This document shows positions 11,103-21,875 of a stretch of 64,000 bases of DNA, piece by piece. The stretch's first letter is position 1. Each line of letters opens with the position of its first letter. A program made the position numbers and the translations under genes. The notes below the pieces were generated by a model, which did not search any database, was not told where the DNA came from, and saw only the letters and a program-made list of their open reading frames with translations. This stretch comes from Hygrophila difformis (lineage: Eukaryota; Streptophyta; Magnoliopsida; Lamiales; Acanthaceae). Location of the stretch: NCBI GenBank assembly GCA_030278955.1, contig JAOANR010000001.1, positions 21,059,468 through 21,123,467 on the forward strand, written 5' to 3'.

Positions 11103-11170
11103 GTGATGTGTGTGATGTCTTGAGACACAATGGGCCTCAGACCAAAGCCCATGGGCCTAGGGTTTCACCT

Positions 11171-11178
11171 CTAAAAAT
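11171..11178 (+). promoter_or_regulatory. Degraded Athila LTR TATA box (5' LTR)
   Basis: The 5' LTR reads CTAAAAATATACGG where the 3' LTR reads TTATAAATATACGG. The TATAAATA core is lost in this copy by substitution, while the flanks match. Confidence 0.6.
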
Positions 11179-11818
11179 ATACGGTGATCCTTAGGTGTTC
11201 GGAGTTAGAAAATTCATTCTCTTGAAGACAGAATTTGGAGATATTCTCTCTAGGTAGTAGTTTAGTTTAGTTTACATTTTTTGTATTATTTATTTTATGC
11301 CCTAGTTTAGCTTAGTTTAGCTTTATTTTAGTGTTTGTTTTCTAGTGCTTAGCTAGGTAGCCGGTTTGATATCCTGTTTTCCTTTGGAATTTTTGATTTA
11401 GGGTTTGTAATGCCCAAGTTAATGGGTATTATCAAATCCACTTAATAAAATGAGAAGTTAATCTGAAATGGTGTCCCAAAAACATGAAATGGGTGTTGTA
11501 AACCCATGGATTTACTGCTTTCACTTTCTTTTTGGGTCATTTGACCTTTATTGTTCATTTTATTGCTTAGTGTCCTTTCATTATTGGATAATGGTGTATG
11601 TGTATGCGTGATTAAACCTAGATTAGGGTTTGCCTCTTTTTAAATACTGTTTTGGTTTATGTTATTTATGTTTTTATTCAAGCATGTTCTTGTTAGATTT
11701 AATTTGTGGTTGGTTATTTTAGGCTAGAATCACTTTTTGATCTGAAATAGGGTAGGATCACGCTGTTTGCATGCTACTTCTTCTTTTTGCTTTTCTGACT
11801 TGTGTCCTGAACCATCCA

Positions 11819-12364
11819 TGTCGCCAACTTCTTCCTGTCGCGAGACCACGTCTAGCGATAGGAAGGCTGTTTCGCGACATGGATGTCTAGCGACACTTGC
11901 CTTAATAATTTTAAAAAAAATCCTCAGTCGCGAGGCAATCCTGTCGCGAGCCCACGGCTCGCGACACAACCTCTTGCATAGCGACTGAGGACCAAAACTC
12001 TTGCATTTCTCCGAATGGCTTCTGTCGAGAAACCCCTGTCGCGAACCCACGGTTCGCGACACACTCTTGCTTCGAGACAGAAAATTATGCCTTGACAAAT
12101 TTTTGAAAACCCCAGTCACTAGACAATCCTGTCGCGAGACCACGTCTCGCGACACAATTTTTGAATCTCGTGACTGGGACCCAAACACTTTGAAAATTTT
12201 CAGCAAAGCCTTGTGTCGCCAGACTCCTGTCGCGAGACCATGTCTCGCGACACACTTCCTCTCTAGCGACACAAAGCCTAGCCTACCAAAAATTTCTAAA
12301 ATAGTCTGTGGAGATACCCATGTCGCGAGCTTCGGCTCGCGACACAAATTATGGTATCACGACA
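11819..12364 (+). repeat. LTR palindrome array 2, two-tier hairpins
   Basis: At least four units with an inner perfect or near-perfect stem of the TGTCGCGAGAC - CAC/CAT - GTCTCGCGACA type (12130-12154 and 12228-12252 are perfect 11-bp stems) enclosed by an outer stem, for example TCCTCAGTCGC with GCGACTGAGGA, or CCCAGTCAC with GTGACTGGG. Open frames through this array reflect the repeats and are not genes. Confidence 0.85.
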
Positions 12365-14776
12365 TGATCCTTATCTCTTCTAATTCCCAAGAATTCTGAT
12401 CCTCTATTATATTGCATCACTCACGTCTTAACCCCACGGGTTAAGATGTAATATCCCAGATTGCAATATAAGGCGTTATGCTGCCGAAATTTTTATTCTC
12501 CATTCTCTCTCACTTAAATAATTGAACCCTTAAATCAATAATTAAAGATCATGATTAGCAATAATTAAGGTCAATAATTACCATGATTAAAGGATTTTTG
12601 TTCAATTCTCATTAAAATATTTTTCTATAAACAAAACCTTAATGCCTTAAGCAGATAATCCGGACTGTAATTAATTATGGTTTGAAGGGTTATTTAAGTC
12701 ATTAATTCCATAACCTTGTATGAGAAACCAATGTCTCTCATACAAGGCACTCTATTTTAATTTATTTATTTTCATTTTCTCATTTTGTCTTTTTCGTGAT
12801 GTATGAATGAACAGTAAAAGATATTCCAGAATAATGTTGGCGAACGGTCCCTTCACTGGAAAATTAAGTAGCCCGTAGTCTGAATATTAATCACTGTTTG
12901 TTATTTTGCATGGTTTGGAAAATAATTAACAAGGTCAGGCGAACGGTCCTTTTATCGTGAAATGAAGTAGCCACTCAGTTAGTTACTGTCCAAATACAGT
13001 TTTATTTTCTTTATCTTAATTTCCAAACCCAAATTCCAAATCTGGATTATAAGTTGGTTAATATCTGTCAATATTAACTGATGAGTATTGCAGAGAGAAA
13101 GCATGTAGGTTTTTATCTGAATTCACAGACAGTAGAGGCCCAACTGGTAGCGACACTGCCATTATAGGGTTTCTGCTGTCTAAATTCACTCCATCCGAGT
13201 AATTGGGAAACTGGATAGCAGATGTTGGCAATCCACCTGATTATTCTGCCACCACTTTTTAGCCCCACGGCTGCTTCATATCTGTGTCTCATATTCTGTC
13301 TAGATGCACCACTATATTTTGGGTTAATTAATTTTACACTTCCATATATCTTTATGCATGATATTATTATGTAATTACAGTGGTTTATAATATTTTGTGA
13401 TCCTTCCCTTGGACAGTAGAAGTCTAGATTTGAACAGATACTGCATATTAAATTTCCAATAAAAATTCATTTATAAAATCCAGATCTAAGTAAGGGATAA
13501 ATTCCTCAGTTATGACTAGTTCATATTCGTTCAAGGGTTAAATTTTGGGGAATTAGAAGCAGAATTAGCGATTAGGTCTCTTCTAGACTGAAAGGGTTTG
13601 TGTTCTTATTGAGAGTCTAGTACCTGTTTAGGGAATGATTTTCAAATCTATTATTTTCCAAAACTGCTATGTGTTGGGAATTTAGTCTTAACTATCACAC
13701 CGAGATGGGATCCACTTGGATTCAAATACAGTGTGACAGATAATTCTAAAGGAACAATACACAGGCCTTGGTTATTTTCTAAGATAGGGTTGAGTTCCTT
13801 TCAACTGCTATCCTCTTCTGCCAAAGCCTATTCTTGAGTCCTGAGTGAGTGCATCCGTAACGAAATTAGTTCGTTTCATTAGTTTGTATCTCATAATCAC
13901 CCGGAAGGAAGTGAACACTACGAGCGGTTCACCAAGATCCGGGAATTCTTGATCCACACTCGGTTATTCTGACCGGGGCTTTCTTTTACTACCAGTACGA
14001 AGCTTTTGAAACTTCCGAGTGATAGGGTTTTAACTGCTTTCTTTAAATGCTTTCTTTACTACTTTCCTTTAAATGCTTTATAGAGGTCACTCGGATGCGT
14101 CACTAGATCTTCTAACTGCTACTAGGACTGAGAGTTAAGGGATAGTTCAGGCTTATTTTTAGACTATTGGGCGTGACATGGGGGAATGATAGCAGTACTT
14201 GGCACATCAACTAATGATTTGTCGGGTGTTGCTTGTCCACCACAGATGAAATAACATACCCTGGCCGGGGCAGTTATGAATCTGTGATATCTTAGAATTT
14301 GTGGTCTTAAGAACATGTAAACTCATACTGCAAGTACCTGTTTGTTAAAGGGAACCAAGTACTGAGAGCATGAGATTTAGCTATCTGACAGGATTATCCC
14401 AAACGAAGATCTGTGTATAAAAATGGAAGTTTAATTATGCTTTATCTAAATCTTGTCCAATCTTTATTCTTTTCTCCCTGTCCATTCTGTCATCATTTTG
14501 AAACAGCTTCATAGCTAGTATAGCTCAGATTACAGCATTCCTTAGAATAATTTTATTGCTTCCATAGGGTAAATTTACCTGCTTTTCTAGACCTAATTTT
14601 GATTGCTTTTTAGATTAAACTTATCTGCACTCTAGAATAGAACTTTACAGGCCTTATAGAATAACTTTAATTGCTTTCATAGCTTAGTTTAAATTCAGTG
14701 AAGTAGTTGTTAGTCAACTTCTCAAACTGATTCGAGTAACCGAGTTGAAAATCTTGTAAAATGGCGTGGGACCTGC
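12365..14776 (+). other. Athila LTR, remaining AT-rich sequence
   Basis: Non-coding R/U5-side sequence with short AATTAA-type repeats near 12520-12600. No open frame or regulatory site that I can support. It ends at the CCTGC target site of Gypsy A. Confidence 0.6.
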
Positions 14777-17592
14777 TGTAACACCCGAGAAAAACAAATT
14801 CAAATTGTTTTGAACTACGTCATGACTTGATCCCTTCACAGGGTACGTAGGCAGCTTGGAACTAATTTCTAAGTTCAGTCACAAAATAACTCACCAAACA
14901 ACTCACAAAATAACTCACAAAATAAATCACAAAATAAATCACAAGATAAATCACGAGATCGATCGCAAGGACGATAGGAGGAGTTGGAACCAATTTAGAC
15001 TAGACTAATTAGGACACGGAAATGTTACGAACGATAAGCCGAACTCGTAACAAGTTTAAGGTTAAAATTCCGAACCGGAGACGACCCGAGGAGTCGAGCT
15101 AACACACAGGGGGTAGAAAACCGATAGAGGAAAGCAAGGAAAGACCCGACGGAACACGCGAACCGCCGAACCGGCCGGTCCGGCCGGCCCGCGCCTGCCG
15201 CGCGCCGCCGCGCGGCCACCTCGCGGACGAAGGCGTCGCGACGCCAGGCCTGGCACGCGTGCTCCGCGCGGCCATAGGCGTGGGTGCACGCCACCTCCGC
15301 GCCAGAGGAGCTGAAGGTGTAATGTTTCCATTCGGGGGTGATTTTCTTACCTAAATTACGATTCCCTTCGAGGGAAACCGAATTCCAGCCTTAAGGAAGG
15401 CTTAAGGGCGGCTGGGGAGCCTCAAAAGCCCTAATCCCACAGAAAACAATCCCCACAATACTCTCAAATTCCTCTCCAAGCCAAACTCTCCCGACGAAAC
15501 TCTCCGGCGAACATTCCGGCCACGACGAGGCAAACGGGACTGAGCCACTGCCTCATAGAACCTTGGTAAGTCTTAATATAGTGTTCCATCCGTCCATAAG
15601 TCTCCAAAACTCGGATTCTAACCCTTTTTCCTTACTACGATTTCACGTCGGAAAACGAACAAAAAGCGATCGGAGAAGTTGGCCGTTCGTCGTGACCCTA
15701 AGACGTCCGGAAACCCAATCCAGCGACCCTATTCTCTAACTAAGTAAGTTAAGACCTTACTCACAAATTTTTGTGGTTTATTGTTGTTTAAAACTCGAGA
15801 TCTATACCCGTAACGAAAACCGCTTTTCAAAAACCCTATTTTCGTCCAATTTCAAAAACTCGCCTAAAACTCGACCTTCGGGAATTCAAACCGGAAACTT
15901 TTCAACATAGATTTTGTTCCTAAGACTTTAATCTATCTTGTGTCCAAATTTCAGCCATTGACATTAAGATTTGCTATCCCAAATCTCGCCGTAAACTTTC
16001 TGTGACGAACCGAACGTTTGAAACCCTTGACAGATTTCATTACTCGATTTGATGCATGTTTTTCACCCATTTTTAGAATGATTTAACTTTGCATTTCTAA
16101 ACAGAAGTTGTAGATAAATGTGTCTAGATTATGCATATAAAATTTCATGGATTTTGGAGTTCATTTGATATGTCAAAACGGCCGAATTCAGAACTGTTTA
16201 AAACTACCTTTTGTGTCCGCGCGTGTACAGCGTGTTGTGGTCGATTTTTGAACACCTAAAATTCATTATTTCTAATTTCTTAAAACATGAAAGTTGTTCC
16301 TTAATGTGTCGTGTATCTCCTGTAAAAATTTCGGATCAATTGGCTTTGAAATGAATTTTTAATCGGCGTTGCACGAACCTGTGACGAAATCAGTTTTTGA
16401 GACAGAAATTATCTTGTGTAAAGAACTCAAATTTTGACTCACTTCGAAACCTTATTTCCAAAAACTTAAAACATGAAAGTTGTTCGTGTGTGTGTTTTTG
16501 AGCTACTGTAAAAATTTCAGAGATTTTGGTGTAAGAATGAATTTTTAATCAAGAAAGGCGCAAACTGCGTCAAACCGGATTTTTCGAACTAGAGAAAACT
16601 CGAGCTATGGAACGCGATATCGAATCTTTTGATCAATTGAAATACGAACTTTCGAAAAATCCCGTGCACTAGGCTGAGCCGATCTTCATGCTAATCATTA
16701 TCTTTGAGACTGCCTCGTTAGTGGTCTCCTTACTATCTGAGATTGCCTCGTTAGTGATCTCGCGCGCTGTGTTTTGGATCGCCTCGTTAGTGGTCCTACT
16801 ATCTTTTGAGACTGCCTCGTTAGTGGTCTCCCATTGTTGTGGACTGCCTCGTTAGTGGTCCTATGTTGAGATTGCCTCGTTAGTGATCTCCCGGTATGGT
16901 GTCCTCTTCTTAGTTTGCGGGATAAATTATAAAAGACTTGTGTGAGTGTTAATTACGCTTAAATCCTATTTACCATGTTTTTAAATTACGCATTTAAATA
17001 TCGTCATTAAATTTTGCCTTTAAATTCCGCCTTTAAAATTTTAGTCTTTTAAATTATGCATTTTCGTCTTTGATAAATTAATCATCTTTTTCCGCTGCGA
17101 ACAAAAATATGGATTTTAAATGAATGCATGAAAAGGTAAAAATCTTTGGCTTTGAACACATGGAACCCCTTAAATTGTTAGTTAGGGATTAACTTACTCG
17201 GTATATTTTTATACTGATAAACTGTTGTTATTTTTCTTTTACAGAGTATGTCGAATGACGCATTGCATATGCACTTGGGGGAAATCATAATGGACATTTT
17301 AAATTCTGCTTCGTACTGTTTTTACCGGGTCTGTTAAACCCGAGGATTTGGCCATGTCGGTCGTGATTTACTTTCCGCTGTATTTACTCTATTTATTTTT
17401 CGCGCATGATGATTACTACTATCGTATTTTAAATTAAGTATTATAAATTTCCGGACTAAATCTTGAAATGTTTTTAAATCTTTTACATACCCACAAGCCT
17501 TGCACTTCCTTAGCGAGCTCGGGAAGCCGTGTCTTGCTAGGGAGATGTGGCGGTGACATCCCGGCCTGGGTTATCAAATCCGGGGTGTTACA
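14777..17592 (+). repeat. Gypsy A 5' LTR
   Basis: 2816 bp, TGTAACACCCGAG..GGGGTGTTACA. GC-rich around 15170-15300, then AT-rich. It includes the six-hairpin array at 16706-16890 and a CGGGT..ACCCG hairpin at 17326-17342 that Gypsy B also has. Minus-strand open frames over the GC-rich part are not convincing genes. Confidence 0.93.
16706..16890 (+). repeat. Array of six hairpins with constant loop and covarying stems
   Basis: Units at 16706-16728, 16739-16761, 16776-16796, 16808-16830, 16841-16861 and 16868-16890. Each has the loop TGCCTCGTTAGTG (first base C in unit 3) between paired arms: GAGAC/GTCTC (units 1, 4), GAGAT/ATCTC (units 2, 6), GGAC/GTCC (unit 5), GGAT/GTCC with a wobble pair (unit 3). 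Arms change together while the loop stays fixed. Confidence 0.9.
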
Positions 17593-17595
17593 AGT

Positions 17596-17607
17596 TGGTA
17601 TCAGAGC
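17596..17607 (+). other. Gypsy A primer binding site (tRNA-iMet)
   Basis: TGGTATCAGAGC starts three bases after the 5' LTR end, the complement of the initiator tRNA-Met 3' end. Confidence 0.88.
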
Positions 17608-17971
17608 CCGGAAATTTTTTTTAAAGCTACTACTATTATTTTAAACTATTATTTTTAAAACCCAAGTATTATTTTTAAATTATTTATTTTGACTACTAGT
17701 ATTATTTTAGCCCAAAAGCTTATTTATACATAGCCCAAAATCTTAGCCAAAAGAAATATTAAATTTTTGGCCCACTATAGAGGCCCAACTTTTATTCTTA
17801 CCCATGAAGTGGATTTATTTTAAATACATGGATAGAGTGCATTTTTAAAATGGGGGAAAGGGGGATTTGCACTTGCATATTGCATAAGCATACTTCACAT
17901 AGTTTTAAATTCCCGCACATCTTAACCTTGCTTGAAAAATGTCTAACTCTAACCTCCATTGTTGACATTAG
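17608..17971 (+). other. Gypsy A leader
   Basis: AT-rich untranslated leader rich in CTATTATTTTAAA words. Gypsy B has a similar leader after its PBS. No gene seen. Confidence 0.6.
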
Positions 17972-18349
17972 ATGGCCGAGCCCAACGCGAACATGACCAA
18001 TCTGATGATGAAACTGACCAACGCATACCTCGAGTCCCAACAGCATATCAATCACTTCAAGGCTCGAGTGGGGCATCTAGAGAGTAACGTGGACTATCTG
18101 AGACATCTTAGGGAAGCTGACCATCAGGAAATAAACCAACTCAAGGCCCAAGTCGCCGAACTCCAAACCCAAGTGATCACACTCCAAAACAAGGATAACG
18201 AACTGATGATGCAAATAGGACACTTAGGAGCTGAGCTGCTGGGCCTAGAGGCTGACATATTCCCTCCGAGCCCGAGCCCGGTGGGGACACCCATTCCCAT
18301 AGACGTATCCGGCGACGAGAACGATCCCATCGAGGATGTACCTGCCTAA
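17972..18349 (+). CDS. Small coiled-coil protein of Gypsy A, upstream of the gag position
   Basis: 125 residues from ATG 17972. A heptad-like helical stretch covers about residues 8-95, rich in Leu, Gln, Asn and His, with LREADHQEINQLKAQV near residue 45-60. The acidic, proline-rich tail ends ..DPIEDVPA. I do not recognise a named family. The Gypsy B protein at 51244-51564 has the same layout: NLM-K start, SQQ-I, LREADH-INQL-QV-L-TQ, acidic tail. Conservation in two different elements suggests it is a real element protein and not chance. Function unknown; a coiled coil suggests self-association or binding to gag. Confidence 0.6.
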   Translation: MAEPNANMTNLMMKLTNAYLESQQHINHFKARVGHLESNVDYLRHLREADHQEINQLKAQVAELQTQVITLQNKDNELMMQIGHLGAELLGLEADIFPPSPSPVGTPIPIDVSGDENDPIEDVPA

Positions 18350-18605
18350 TCACTCTAGACTTAGAGATCCATACTAATGCACCATTACTATTCCCGTTCG
18401 AGTTCTTGTAACCCCAAATTTATTTCTTGAATAATAAAAATACAAGCCTATTTTTTTATTATTCCATACATTTTATTTAATTCTTTAACTACCAGGATCA
18501 AAGAGGGGAACATACCACCCTAGACCCAAAAAAAAAAAAACCGAACAGATTACTGAAAAAAAAAGAATAAAAATAAAAATAAAAATAAATAAATAAATAA
18601 ATTAA

Positions 18606-18636
<31 letters not shown>

Positions 18637-19128
18637 AAGCAAAAAAAAATTTAAAAAAAAAGAGAGAGATAAAAATAAATACATAAATAAATGAATTTTA
18701 CCTAAGTTCCAGCAACCTCTACAAACAAACCCCAATAAATTGATACCTACTAAAAGACTAATCTTCATTCAATAAAATTTTTCCCTTACAAGCAGCTATA
18801 TATTTAACATATAAACTCTACCCCCGTGTATCTTATCGCACTAGTTCATCTAAGTTCCTTGAAGCGGTTTAGTCAAGCAAAGGCGCAAGTAATGTTGGGC
18901 AACCCGCACACATGTAGATACGATAGGAAGGTAACAGTAAATCCAGAACATCTCAAACCATAAAATAGACAGAACAATTAAACCATGATTCTAAAACAGC
19001 AGTAAACAACTAACACATGTCAAACACATAACTAAGCAATAACATAACGAAAATATAAATCACAAATCCCAGACAACAGCAACGCCCTCATAAGGAGGGA
19101 ACTAAACAAAGTACGTCTGATGCGAAAC
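18350..19128 (+). other. A-rich microsatellite and junction to the antisense module
   Basis: Contains an A-run near 18528-18541 and an (AAAT)n-type tract at about 18566-18640. Gypsy B has an AAAAT-rich stretch at the matching place before gag. From about 18700 on, sequence similarity to a chromovirus gag is absent. Confidence 0.7.
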
Positions 19129-20478
19129 CTAAAAGAAAATGCGAAAATGAAAGGAGACATCACTGATCGGGAGCGGGAACTGCCGACGCATGTAGTCGTC
19201 CATCTGCCGCACATAGGCGTACATGTCGGACATGGTGGCCTGCTGCTGAGCCTGCCTCGTAGCAAACGAGTCCATACGGGTCTGATAGAAGTCCAATCTA
19301 GCGTCGATGGCGTCATAACGAGCCTGCCCAGCTGCAAACCCGGCATCCATACCGACCCGCATCCCCTGCATCATCTGCAGCATCTGAGCCATCTCCTGCC
19401 CCTGAGGTGCCACTGCAGGAGGTGGAGCTACTGGAGGAGGGGGTGGCTGCTCCGGTGGTACAACAAGGATCAGGCCGCCGTCATCAGGCTGCGGGCGAAG
19501 TACAACACGGGGAGCCCCACGACGTAAGGCGCTACGCCGGGCAGCGTAAGTCGGGATACGGTAGCAACTGCCCGCTACTAGTTCGTACGGATCTGTCTCC
19601 GGTGTCGTGCGAATCCCCTGCGCCGCGCACAAGCCACAGATGAGATGAACATGGGTAATCACCCTAGTCCCTCGTCCTCTCCGCATACCCCGCAAGTTGT
19701 CCTCGATACAAGCTCCTACATTCACCCTACCGTCTCGCGCGATAAAGCAAATGGTCTCGTAGACGTGATCCAGGACAATGTGGCTCCGGGTGATCGGCCG
19801 GACGCGCCCTAACCATAGCTGAGCAAGCTCTCGCCAAGGGGAGTCCATCGTCGTCAAACGAAGCTCATGACCGTGCTCGAGCTGAGGAGGCACTATGGTG
19901 CATAAGGTATCCCACGCAGGAGCAAGAACACGTCCCTCAGGCTGTGGGCGAAATATGCCATCGTCAGGCAAGCCAAAATAGACATTGATCGCCCGAGCAC
20001 TGAAGTCGAGATAGCGACCACGGACCCATACCCGAGATAGGTCATCACCCTCCCCGAGACCGCCAATGTTGGCGATAACCTCCATAGCCAGATAACCGGA
20101 GGCAACGCCCTCGGGATGACGTGCAAGACCGGTCCACTGCAAATACTCCAAGACTGCACTGACCCTGTCATCGCCCAGATGATGAGGATATATGCCTCTC
20201 TCAGGGACGTAAGCCCTGTTTCGACGAAGCTCGTCGAAATAAAAGTCCTGGGCAGCCCTTGTCCTAAACCGGAACATGTCGTGCCGGTGAGGACGCACCT
20301 TGTCCGGGAGACCCCTGAGTCGCGGGCCCCGCTGCTCCTCGTCCTCCTCTGGCTCGCTCTCGTCGAAATCAGGCATCGCCGGAGCGGCATGACTGGGGCC
20401 AGCCTCATCAGTAACTCGTCTCCTAGTCCTCGGAGGACACATGAGAGATGCCAAAACGACCCACAAAAAGAGCAACAT
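19129..20478 (-). CDS. Antisense gene in Gypsy A: plant-transposon-type protein (Transposase_32/ATHILA-like)
   Basis: 449 residues on the strand opposite to the element; ATG 20478 is one base after a likely splice acceptor (TTTGCAG). An alternative start is 20442 (MCPPRTRRRV). N-terminal acidic region (about residues 35-55); middle domain with RFRTRAAQDFYFDELRR, VWVRGRYLDFSARAINVYF and GLPDDGIF, the pattern of the putative plant transposon protein domain often found in Athila and Tat elements; then a proline-rich linker PPPPPVAPPP and a Met/Gln-rich helical tail. No stop interrupts it. It replaces gag-pol here. Role unknown; related antisense or extra ORFs are known from some plant Ty3 elements. 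Family call moderate. Confidence 0.65.
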   Translation of the reverse strand: MLLFLWVVLASLMCPPRTRRRVTDEAGPSHAAPAMPDFDESEPEEDEEQRGPRLRGLPDKVRPHRHDMFRFRTRAAQDFYFDELRRNRAYVPERGIYPHHLGDDRVSAVLEYLQWTGLARHPEGVASGYLAMEVIANIGGLGEGDDLSRVWVRGRYLDFSARAINVYFGLPDDGIFRPQPEGRVLAPAWDTLCTIVPPQLEHGHELRLTTMDSPWRELAQLWLGRVRPITRSHIVLDHVYETICFIARDGRVNVGACIEDNLRGMRRGRGTRVITHVHLICGLCAAQGIRTTPETDPYELVAGSCYRIPTYAARRSALRRGAPRVVLRPQPDDGGLILVVPPEQPPPPPVAPPPAVAPQGQEMAQMLQMMQGMRVGMDAGFAAGQARYDAIDARLDFYQTRMDSFATRQAQQQATMSDMYAYVRQMDDYMRRQFPLPISDVSFHFRIFF

Positions 20479-21330
20479 CCTGCAAATTACCCAATACCAA
20501 TTATAAGACTAAATTCCACACAAAAGTCAAGCGAAAATACGTAAGGGGCATCAATATACACTTCCAATGTGAATATACCATAAGAACATCAAATCCTACA
20601 GTTCACTAAGACAAACCGGAAGGTAATCTGGGCAAAGGGTGTGCTCAAACTAATTCACAAAGCCTTTGAGGCATTTCATCGAGCACGTTATGTGCGCAAT
20701 AAACCAAAACCTAAGTTATTAACAAACACACGGAAGATTGCCCACGAAATGAAACAATCACTCTAATAACAACACAGCATTTCCTACAGCACCAAACAAC
20801 AAGGGAACGAACTAATAATCCCACCCCAATAACAACCAAACATCAAAAACTTCATAGCCTTTCTAAGGATTCAAATTCAACAAGAATTGGCCAAAAACAT
20901 AAACACATTAGGACATAAATACAGGCAAGGCAACAAGAGTAACGACAATTGCCACGTACACTTGCTAATTTGCACAAATCAAACCTAAAAATAACAAACC
21001 CCCAATTTTTGTACATAAACCCTAATTCCTAAATCTCTTCACAAATCAAGTCATTCAAAGCATAAAAATTGAAATTAGTAAGTGGGTTTAGTAGATTCAT
21101 ACCTAGATGAGTGAAATTGAAGTCGAAATCAAGCAAACAGGAAGGTAACTCGCCGGATTTAGAGAGAATTGGGGGTGTGGTCTCGAATGGGAAATGGGGG
21201 AAGTGGCTCGCGCGGAGCGCGAGCCCCATTTCTTCGAACAGGTGCGGCCGCGCGCTCGCCGCGCGCTATGGCGCATTACCGCGCGGCCATCGCGCGGGAC
21301 CCGGAGGGAGTTTTATTTTTCCTGTTTTGC
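20479..21330 (-). other. 5' UTR exon and intron of the antisense gene
   Basis: The minus strand reads CTCATCTAG then GTATGA at 21103/21102 (donor) and TTTGCAG at 20480 (acceptor), giving an intron of about 620 bp rich in A and T. The exon before it (to about 21330) is leader-like, pyrimidine-rich and GC-rich at its start, with GCGCG palindromes. Gene-like structure, but without transcript evidence. Confidence 0.5.
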
Positions 21331-21544
21331 TTAATCTCTTTTGCTATACGCTCCTCACTGAACCCGAGCATACATTGACAGTGAGATACAACGACATGGG
21401 GCATCACCTGACATTATTCCTGACAAGGACAGCAGAATTGCCTCACGTCTTCTTTTCGCAAGACTACAGAAAACCCTCGGGACATAAATACATAGGGACC
21501 ATAAGAAATCCCGTAGAGAATGGGAAACCGCTTATTGACTGACG
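21331..21544 (+). other. Unassigned junction sequence
   Basis: Short stretch between the antisense module and the pol remnant. It matches neither the Gypsy B pol nor any family I recognise. The deletion or replacement joint lies within it. Confidence 0.5.
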
Positions 21545-21853
21545 TCCCCACCACAGTTTGCTCGTGTTCACGATGTATTCCACGTCTCCCAATTGAAGAA
21601 GTATGTGCACGATCCGACCCATGTACTCCAACTGGAAGAAGTTGAATTTGAGGATGACCTGAGTTATGAGGAAGTTCCGGTGCGAATACTTGACACAAAG
21701 GAGAGAGTAACGAGGAATAAGACCGTGAGAATGTTCAAGGTCCTTTGGTCCAACCACGAGACGGAGACGGCAACGTGGGAGTTGGAGGCCGACATGAAAC
21801 GACGTTACCCTACCCTCTTCCAAGATGAACCGGCCACAGTTATGGGGACATAA
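21545..21853 (+). pseudogene. Gypsy A pol remnant: integrase tail with chromodomain-like end
   Basis: Reads VFHVSQLKKYVHDPTHVL, then YEEVPVRILDTKERV and MFKVLWSNHETETATWELE, ending TVMGT. The same segment is at about 56255-56550 in Gypsy B. This is the chromodomain end of a chromovirus integrase, believed to steer insertion to particular chromatin. Everything before it in gag-pol is missing. Confidence 0.85.
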
Positions 21854-21863
21854 CTGTATTCTT

Positions 21864-21875
21864 AAGGGGGGAGGA
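21864..21875 (+). other. Gypsy A polypurine tract
   Basis: AAGGGGGGAGGA immediately before the 3' LTR (TGTAACACC). Confidence 0.88.

Larger units (their letters stand above)
10405..14776 (+). repeat. Athila 5' LTR, first part
   Basis: Matches 40605-45000 closely, with scattered substitutions and small indels (three substitutions and two indels in the first 185 bases). It contains two palindrome arrays, a degraded TATA position and long AT-rich non-coding stretches. The LTR is broken at 14776 by Gypsy A and resumes at 24519. Confidence 0.93.

Noticed and set aside
11730..12399. Long open frames on both strands
   Set aside because: They run through the TCGCGA palindromes of the Athila LTR, with repeated SRE/TS words from the repeats; the same occurs at 41961-42651.
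15025..15331. GC-rich open frames on the minus strand, also at 22155-22468, 48410-48707 and 56903-57287
   Set aside because: They lie in LTR GC-rich segments, differ between LTR copies by indels, and show no domain.
16706..16890. CRISPR-like array (constant 13-mer with variable spacers)
   Set aside because: Plant retrotransposon LTR, spacers of unequal length, and the changing parts pair with each other; no cas genes. Structure, not CRISPR.
17593..17607. tRNA-like sequences next to LTRs (also 24754-24771, 46797-46808, 50794-50805)
   Set aside because: They are primer binding sites only 12-18 bases long, not tRNA genes.
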